Assembly: GCA_018806985.1 (NCBI GenBank) | Contig: JADANN010000319.1 | Span: 186,001-250,000, forward strand | Direction of reading: 5' to 3' | DNA length: 64,000 nt | DNA from: Angiostrongylus vasorum | Lineage: Eukaryota; Nematoda; Chromadorea; Rhabditida; Metastrongylidae | Shown: positions 56,445 through 64,000 of the stretch, piece after piece | Numbering within the stretch: position 1 is the stretch's first letter | How the letters are laid out: every line of letters begins with the position of its first letter | The notes under the pieces: generated by a model | Told to the model about the DNA's origin: nothing | Database searches by the model: none | The model's input: the letters and a program-made list of their open reading frames with translations, nothing else | Translations under genes and position numbers: made by a program

Positions 56445-56829
56445 CCTCCCAACGGTTTACCGCTTTATCGTGGCTGGGAGGTGTTCCATGGTGCCGGGTT
56501 GCGATGTACAGCGGGGGGATTCATCACTCCGGCAGGATCTCCCAGGCTGAGAAGCAGTCCGGAGTTTCCATCAGGAAACCCGGCTAAGAGTAAACAAATA
56601 CCAATATTCACCACCGTCCCTAGTATCAAATTTTTCGCATGGCGGCAAACTTCCCTCTGATCCACAAGGGCTGCGACTGCCTTTGGTAATGACGAGCAGA
56701 CTTTGGCCAGGCTGACCTTGGGACTCCAGGGAAACACGGTGGTTAAATCACGAATACTCCGAAAAGTGGAGAATATGCCGGGGCTCGCACAATCAGTGAG
56801 GACGGGTCGTCCAAGTATCCAAGTAAGTA
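56445..56829 (+). mobile_element. SINE-A copy
   Basis: A well-preserved copy: CCTCCCAACGGTTTACCGC, TTATCGTGGCTGGGAGGTG, CTCTGATCCACAAGGGCTGC, CCTTGGGACTCCAGGG, and the 3' end GGGTCGTCCAAGTATCCAAG. It lies upstream of the first recovered TMEM120 exon. Confidence 0.86.
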
Positions 56830-58789
56830 CGACTCCTCCAGAAACTACCTTATTTAAAATCGAAAGTTATCGAAAAACCAATATATTGGATTATGGGACC
56901 CATGTAAAGCTCAGTTTCTGACGAGTAATTCATTGTTATTTCATTAACCAATCGCTATGATGAATTATGGCTATCGTTTGAGATGTATATTTTAGTGGAA
57001 AAATTCCCTAAATATGCTCAACAGAACCTGCTAAATAGCCTTTCGAATGTTGACCAAAATGCAGCTGGATGGTGAACCATATAGTGAATTGTAGTATGTA
57101 TACGGTGAAAGCAACAGAGCAAAGCCTCTCCTAAGCCTCTTAAATACCAAAACTCTTAAGCCTAATGGCTATTGAAAAAACTAGCATCGTTCACTGTAGA
57201 ACAGCCATGTGTTTGAATAGCGTTCCAGTTTATCTAGTGTGTAACCAACTTAAAATGAGGCGTCGTCAAACGCGGCTACCTCTAAAAAGATGCTTTGGCT
57301 AGCACTGGTCAAAACACTATTAGTGCGCGCTCAACATGATTCCAAATGTCGTAACAAGTCTCTTTGGTTTTCCCAATGCAACAAGTATACCTTAAGTCTA
57401 GAGGATGTCGAGTTGAACAACTTCTATGTTCTGCAAAAAAAGACTTCCAAGATCATTTAACCGAACCACGTTCATTTAAACCACCAACGGCTGTAGTACT
57501 CTGTGGTAGTCCTACTGGCATGTGAGTAGAATCAGGTTGGTATCAGATGATTTGTATGTTGCTTTTTACTTCGAACTATTTGGCTAGGTTTTCGACACCA
57601 AAGGTTAGTTCACCGATCTTATTTCCCCTGGATTTTTACAATAGGAACGATTCCTTACTAATAAAATACTATGCTGGACTTTAATCGCGAGAATCTCTTG
57701 GACGAATACGAATCTCTTCAAAGAGAAATGAATTTAACTTAACACAGCCAGTAACCGTTTCGTGCAGAAGTAGTGCCTTAACCATGCAATTTGGAAAATC
57801 CCTATTATAAATGCTTTTCCGAACCTCTGTAGCCGTAAGATCTACTGGTGCTTTTCTCCTTCCAGAATCTATCGTTCTTAACAAAACAATAAAAAAAAAT
57901 AATGAAAGGTAGTAAATGAATGTTGCTCAGCTAAAAGATTCGAACAGACAAACATGCCCTGGTGACAATTCCACATCTTTCCTGACACTGTCTTCAGTGT
58001 TGGATGACCTTCCTTTTCACCGATATTCGGTAGTTGACCAATTGTATTCCTCAATAACCAATGCTTTTCGGAACAGCATATTCTCAGTTTGTCTATAAAA
58101 ATTTTTCTATCTTTTCCTCGAATTTCTGCGTCTTCCCTCTCTGTAATAAAATGTACAAAGATGTGGTCCTACTTATTAAGTTTAAATAAAAATTTTAGCA
58201 CAGTGGTAAGATTGGAAAAAAATCCCTCGGTTGGTTACGATGTTATCATCATCACTGTAGTACTTATCTGATAACAATGTTCATTGGATGATAGTAATCT
58301 ACACAGAAATACGAATGTGAGCGAATGACTACATCCGTCGGGCTGGATTCGTTCAAATCTTCGTACTGAGGACGCCCACTATGACACTGAAGAAACTGTG
58401 GTTCTTCATGAAGAATTTCTCAAAATCTATATAATCTGCTTCGATTTAGCTCTCATCGTAGAGCTATGTCCTATAGAGATTTCGATTGCCTAAGTGTTAG
58501 AATATGTCTACATCTCTTGAAATGTAAACGTGTGATTCGATTTGTCACTTGTTGGAAGAAATCGATGCTCACGAGTAAGCTCATGTTGTGACCTTCACTC
58601 CTTCAGTGTCGTATGCCTCAAATAGCAGTTTTCGTCTAATAAGCAATGTATTTACTCGTTTCGCACGGTACGATAACATTACAGTTGAACTTCTCCTGCA
58701 AAGGCTTCCAATATTATCATAAGCATGTTGTAAGTACATATTGTCACCAATCCTACAGGTTTTTTGTAACCTGAGTTAGTCTTTCATAA
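56830..58789. other. No gene identified; TMEM120 first exon not found here
   Basis: I looked on the minus strand for a phase-0 exon encoding the TMEM120 N-terminus and found none convincing. A minus frame at 57884-57681 (KAPVDLTATEVRKSIYN) is unassigned. Confidence 0.35.
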
Positions 58790-59560
58790 AAAAGTCTTTT
58801 TAATGAAAAATCTATGATGCGAAGGCGAATAAATCGAACTGGATGGATCTCCGGTTGCACGAACGATCTCGTAAGTATACCTCAGGCGATCAATGATCAT
58901 GGAAAACATCACGAAGGAGGAACTAGGTAGAAGAAAGAGAGCATCTTCGACTGCATTCGGGCATTTCAAAGAAGCCACCGACCAACTGAAGGAGCCGAAA
59001 ATCCGCGCTCATGTCTTCGATTTAACGGTCCTCCCAGCGCTCTGTTGTGCTGCGGAGACGTGGGCTGATACTTCAACTACGTCAAGAATGCTTCGCACTA
59101 CTCACAGAGTGCTTAAACGATGTCTTCTGAAATGAAATGTAGCCGGCACGTTCAATATCCAGCCGGAATGAGAAGCTTTGGTCCTGAGAATCTGACACAT
59201 CTTGGGGTCCAGAAGAATATACATCGATAGCGAAACATAGATGGGCCAGTCACATCACGAGAAGAAGAGACGACAGATGGACGAAAACAACTGTAGAGTG
59301 GACTCCACGAAAATGCAAGATTTTTCCTAGGACGGCCATCTACATATTGGGTGGATGTGATGGTAACCAGCTCTTAATCAGTTGTACCCGCAGCTGCAAT
59401 TATTTTACAGATCAAGGTAAGAGATTCGCACGCGTTATCATGCTGGAATAAAAACACCACCATGGATGACGATTGCGAGGGAAAAGAACGAAGGACAAGT
59501 GTGCTGGGGTCCGCAGAACTCGTGAAAACGGACGATCCAAGCATCCAAGTACTTAATTCT
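58790..59560 (+). mobile_element. RTE-2 LINE 3' fragment
   Basis: It encodes RASSTAFGHFKEATDQLKEP, KIRAHVFDLTVLPALCCAAE and [17 protein letters not shown], then the 3' tail GTGCTGGGGTCCGCAG and GATCCAAGCATCCAAG. The first 340 bp are almost identical to 62280-62600; the rest is clearly more diverged. Confidence 0.85.
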
Positions 59561-60039
59561 TTCTAATTGAGAGCTTATTCACACTCGTCCCTTCCACGCC
59601 ACTCTATCGATCGCTTCAGAATCAAATGGTAGTACCTTCTTCTTGCGGTTTTTGATGACATGGTACTTACGAATAGCTTACCTTGATCTGCCGTGAAACT
59701 TGAGTAACGGATCATTTAGAAGATACCCTGAGGTGCATATGTATACGAGAAATAAAGAGCCCATCTTCGGATCTACCTGAGGAAGTACACGATGGTTTTT
59801 TGCCAACATTAATTCCTTATCCACAAGTTGGAAACGGACCGTAGAGCGTCATAACGGCTTCAAACGTCTGATGAAGATCTATACCCTAAGAAAATCTAAT
59901 CCATAGAGAATTCAACCTTAATAAATATGACATTTCCGATAGGGTTCTTTTGTGCCCTCTCCATGTCAAAAAAATGATCGATTTAAAAACGTGGACTCTT
60001 ACCCACTTGTAATTGCTAAAGAGTTATAAGTGGATATGA

Positions 60040-60900
60040 TCTGTTTGAATTTGTTTCTTAAAGACTTAACTACCTTTAACTTAGAAAAGGGCTACGTTAC
60101 GAAATGGTATCGAGAGCCAAGCAGTAGAAACATCTTGGTTCATTACCTCTCCCTCGCACCCCTCTCACATGAAAAGGGCGCTTGTGAGAAACATGTTTCG
60201 AACAGCTACCAGCGCGTGCACAGGAAGGGAGTAGAGAGAGGAGTCCTGGAACTTGGCGCGGCAAATAGCCATTTTTAATGGCTACGAAACTGCAGCTCGG
60301 GATAGGTGTAGAGGAAATCATAGGCCTCCCAACGATAACTCTAGCGACAATAAGGTCCCCTTTATCCAGTCTTTCATTTCAAATGAAGTAAGTGCAGCTA
60401 TAAAACGCTGTTCAAGAAGGGTCGGTCTAGAGAATTCGGTAACGATAATTGAAATGCTACCGAGTAATCTAAGACGCTAACTAGTTCGTAACCGGCTATA
60501 CGACCGTCTGTGTGCAACGCAAAATTGTATAATTTGCCCCAATGGTAGAGACGGTGACTACATGAGTTCAGGTACAGTTTATATGACCTCTTGTAAAGCG
60601 TGCGGGGGGTGAATACGTTGGCGAAACGGGTAGACCACTCTGCGCCCGTATGAAAGAACACCTAGTCGGCATACGTAAACCAAACACTCCACTAGGCACG
60701 CATAGGACGCACAGACACAACGGAAAAGATTTTGAAGTACGGTTACGATCCTCGCGCAGGAATCGCGAACACAAGCGGGCAAAATTCCAGAGGCATTCTG
60801 GATCAATTCCAAGAATCCGAAAATGAACCGCAGGGAGGAATGCCTCATTATCACGCGTGATACTGGGCAGTATATAAGCCTGTTATTTTGATGAGATGGG
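60040..60900 (+). pseudogene. Penelope-like ORF fragment (RT end and GIY-YIG), degraded
   Basis: The C-terminal part of a PLE from a related but distinct lineage. It shows KGYVTKWYREPSSRNIL, VPFIQSFISNEVSAAIK, NCIICPNGRDGD, TVYMTSCKACG, then after a frameshift in a G-run near 60604 the [10 protein letters not shown] and EHLVG motifs, then FEVRLRSSR. It is 5'-truncated and frame-broken. A PLE tail with a hammerhead-like motif follows at 61088-61126. Confidence 0.85.
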
Positions 60901-61087
60901 TACATTACGATTCCATGTGAACTCTGTGTGGTTGGTCTCCACGTGACATATTCATTGAAAGACTCATAGAAAGCGGTGAGTGTCCAAAGACTCTGTGTTC
61001 AATGTGACTGAAATTTTGGTTCAACAACTTCCCTGTTTGGTTATGGAGGCGTTTGACCGTGTAGATCGCAGTCAACTTGACCTTTCC

Positions 61088-61126
61088 AGGCTCTGAGGAA
61101 GGCGAAATCCGCCGGAACGACAGCTT
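61088..61126 (+). ncRNA. Hammerhead-like motif, damaged core
   Basis: AGGCT, CTGAGGA, extra A, hairpin GGCG-AAATC-CGCC, then GGAAC and GAC instead of GAAAC and GTC, then AGCTT. Stems I and II are intact, but two essential positions are changed, so cleavage is not expected. Confidence 0.4.
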
Positions 61127-61190
61127 GTACGTAAATAAAGAAATAAAATAACACCTCGTGTTTGCTAAACAGATGCAGCAGTCTTGAAGA

Positions 61191-62009
61191 TAGCGAGATT
61201 TTCCACTGGTTAATAAAGTGACTGAGAGTGTAACAAGATGGTAAGCCAAGGAAGCTCGAGTGATTGGTTTAGCATGGTTTAAATGAGTAGCAGATATGAA
61301 TTCATAATATGAACTGTGTGCTCGGCTCTGCTGTGCTGTAAAACACCTCTCCCTGACCACTTTGTCCTCTACGAGGAAAAACAGACTCCCTATTAAACTA
61401 CAGACGGGATAATCGCTGGAAATATTTCTCCAGAATCCTTACCACACTACACTACAGAACTCTGACCTATTAGAATGACGTTCTATCAGACCGGGAAAAA
61501 TTGTAGATTCTAGTATTTCCCTAGAACGATGTTCGTCTCATAATTTCAATAAGCAACAATGTATTGTATTAACTCTGAAATTACAAAAAGCTTGACCATT
61601 CCACGTTTACATCGCAACGACTACCGTTAGCATACGGATTGTAAAACCAAATCGACTGTATCGCCTGTATCTTTAAATGAACGAATAGACCATGGTAAAA
61701 TTAACTTAGCTTGAAAGTGAAGCTCAGGGACCAATTTAGTTTTCTAGGTAAAAAACTTAGGACTCATCGAAATGCCGAATCCAAGTACGTTTGGATGATT
61801 TCTGATTGAAATTATGTGCAAAAACCTTTGTATGGTTAAACAGCACACGTTTAGATGTACCCAGTTATAGAGTAAGGCTAGACAAAACTCTCGGATAGAT
61901 GAGAATCAGTTTCATCTATTAGTTCGACAGTTGCAAAATACATGTAAAAACAATCTCTAAGCGCAAAAATGCATGTAAACATAAGACGATGACCTATTCG
62001 TAAACAACC
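61191..62009. other. No gene identified
   Basis: AT-rich sequence between the PLE and the RTE-2 copy. Nothing recognised. Confidence 0.4.
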
Positions 62010-63045
62010 TCTTACCATACCCATAGGAAAAAGGGGGTTCGACAGGGCGACACAATATCGCCAAAGCTGTTCAGTGCCGCACTGCAGTGGATAATGAAGT
62101 CACACGATTGGTATGAGAAAGGCATACGTAGTGATGGAAAATTCCTATCAAACCTTCGTTTTGCTGACGACATTGTCATCTTCTGAAGAAGTACTAGCCA
62201 AGCAGAGGTGATGATCAACGAGCTCAACGAAGCGAGAAAAAGATCGGACTTCGCATGAATCGAAAGAAGACCCAGTTCATGAAAAATCTATGATGCGAAG
62301 GCGAATAAATCGAACTGGATGGATCTCCGGTTGCACAAACGATCTCGTAAGTATACCTCAGGCGATCAATGATCATGGAAAACATCACGAAGGAGGAACT
62401 AGGTAGAAGAAAGAGAGCATCTTCGACTGCATTCGGGCATTTCAAAGAAGCCACCGACCAACTGAAGGAGCCGAAAATCCGCGCTCATGTCTTCGATTTA
62501 ACGGTCCTCCCAGTGCTCTGTTGTGCTGCGGAGACGTGGGCTGATACTTCAACTACGTCAAGAATGCTTCGCACCAATCACAGAGCGCTTGAGCGATGTG
62601 TTCTGAAATATAACCAGCACTCTCATTATCTAGCCGGAATGCGAAGCTCTGATCTTCGGAATCTGCCACATCTTCGAGATCCAGGAGATTATACATCGAT
62701 AGCGAAACATAGATAGGGCTGATCACATAATGAGAAGAACGGACGACAGACGGACGAAAAAGAACAGTAGATTGGACTCCAAGAGAATGCAAACGTCCCC
62801 CAGGACGACCATCCAGGACGTTGGGCGGACGTGTTCGTAAACAAAATTAATCAGCTGTACCCGCAGCTGCTGTTGTTTTACAGATCACTGTACGAGACTC
62901 GCACGCATTACCATGCTCGAACAAGACCACCACCATGGACTACGATTGCGAGAGAAAGGAACGAATGGCATATGTGCTGGGGTCCTCACAGCTCGTGAAG
63001 ACGGACCGTCCAAGTATCCAAGTATCCAAGCAAGTGTTCGTAAAC
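62010..63045 (+). mobile_element. RTE-2 LINE 3' half
   Basis: It starts at the RT block (GTTCGACAGGGCGACACAAT), then [13 protein letters not shown], a frame break, RASSTAFGHFKEATDQLKEP, and [20 protein letters not shown], then the 3' tail with ATCCAAGT repeats at 63010-63035. It is 5'-truncated and frame-broken. Confidence 0.87.
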
Positions 63046-64000
63046 AACATGACCAAAGCCATGCCCGCGAAGAGCCAAACGCACATTAGACGCTAAATCC
63101 CCGTTCACTGAAGAAAATGTATCCATCGTTTTACCTGTACACTTTATAAGAGATCGTCGCAACAAGACCACAAGGTGCGACAAAAAATGATCCCTTCAGA
63201 TCAAAAATCAACCCAAGATAAATGGGGCAAGTCTTGTTTTTTTGTAAGGAATTCATTTCTGTAGTCCATATTTGAGGTTTTGGCGCATGTTTGCTCAATC
63301 AGTGTCTCTCCCAATTCTCTAAATCTGAACTTACCAGGTCTCTCTTAAATGCGATTGGCAACGGTAGGCAAACTAGATGGGATTCTATCCATGCAACATT
63401 AGTCGTTCTTAAGAACGAGCTTTGGTTTATATCGAACATATGTTACCACTGATTCCTAGCTACTGTTGATGGCTTTTTCTCAGCCTAAGTGGATTCTCTA
63501 ATGTCCTTTCCCTGCATATATATTGAAAACCATTTGAAAAGTATTTTTTCACAAGCAACTTCTTTTTATGCGAAGGATAAGCATACAGGTAATGGACAAG
63601 CATGTTTTCACTAGTTGAATGACGTACGATTTTGTACTGTAGGTTAATATTACACCGAGGCTCTGACTATTGCAAAATCCACCGTAAGATTACCAATACG
63701 AGATAACAGATATATTCGCAATAAAACCGAAGCTTTCGCCTTGTTCAATACCTTGTCATTAACTTAACTGACTCAAGGACATTTTAAGCTATACCATTTC
63801 CCCTTAACAACAGCGTTTTACACGTACATTTGAATTCCATGCATATTTGAAATCGTGGTCGGCCATTGGTGAAAAAAAATTCTTCAAAAAATGTAATGTG
63901 TATTTGCAGGCAGGAGATTTTCACATGATGATGTCTGCCCTGGCTAGCATCTAGGGCTTCATAACCTTCGTCAACCATGGTTTAGAACGTTAAACAAATT
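63046..64000. other. No gene identified
   Basis: Nothing recognised. A GTAAGT donor-like site on minus at about 63335 follows a short open stretch, without family support. Confidence 0.35.

Larger units (their letters stand above)
60040..61190 (+). mobile_element. 5'-truncated Penelope-like element
   Basis: This comprises the degraded PLE frame, its 3' untranslated tail, and a hammerhead-like motif at 61088-61126, ending in an A-rich stretch (AAATAAAGAAATAAAAT). The tail (TTGGTTATGGAGGCGTTTGA and AGTCAACTTGACCTTTCCAG) is shared with the solo tail at 12640-12870, so both belong to one lineage. It lies between two RTE-2 LINE copies. Confidence 0.8.

Noticed and set aside
1..64000. CRISPR arrays, bacterial operons, phage genes.
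   Set aside because: Spliced exons and eukaryotic retroelements dominate; no spacer-repeat arrays or ribosome-binding-site-led gene strings were seen.

Overview
The window looks like a chromosome segment from a parasitic nematode, most likely a strongylid such as a hookworm. The evidence is short exons with worm-type splice sites (acceptors ending TTTCAG, TTGCAG or TTTTAG), two RTE-clade LINE families, Penelope-like elements (PLEs) with GIY-YIG endonucleases, and dense tRNA-derived SINEs. Most long open frames are decayed retroelement fragments. The host genes are broken into exons too short to stand out as ORFs.

The clearest host gene is a TMEM120 homologue on the minus strand, from 56180 down to a stop at 38267. 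I recovered nine consecutive exons, from the N-terminal coiled coil to the C-terminus, and their phases agree throughout. All exon frames are open. One junction, after the exon at 48682-48735, has GA instead of GT at the donor. The large introns carry nearly all the repeats: an RTE-1 LINE with an RTE-2 LINE nested in it, an inverted pair of PLEs, a hammerhead-bearing palindrome and several SINEs. The first exon was not found.

A second minus-strand gene (14157 to 10933) has two recovered exons: a cysteine-rich segment and a single transmembrane helix with a Cys/Arg tail. Weaker host candidates are a two-exon segment at 906-1523 (-), one at 2406-2923 (+), a 40-residue secreted peptide at 16409-16531 (-) and terminal-exon-like frames near 9.4 kb and 23.2 kb.

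Repeats by region: 0.4-0.66 and 3.8-4.1 kb, palindromic PLE-tail elements; 4.3-7.4 kb, RTE-1 halves in opposite orientations; 8.3-10.1 kb, SINEs and LINE debris; 12.2-13.4 kb, PLE tails; 16.7-17.1 kb, a CA-rich minisatellite; 18.7-28.8 kb, SINEs and a palindrome; 30-36.2 kb, two long RTE-1 copies; 38-56 kb, TMEM120 and its intronic elements; 58.8-63.05 kb, two RTE-2 copies around a PLE.

The most interesting signal is a motif repeated across PLE-derived tails that fits a minimal hammerhead ribozyme: CUGANGA, a short hairpin, then GAAACGUC. It has matching stem I arms in the best copies and compensatory changes in stem II. These tails recur as head-to-head inverted pairs, from a 3.7-kb double PLE down to a ~260-bp near-perfect palindrome, which suggests a compact non-autonomous PLE-derived family. 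A ~390-bp SINE also shares its 3' end with the RTE-2 LINE.
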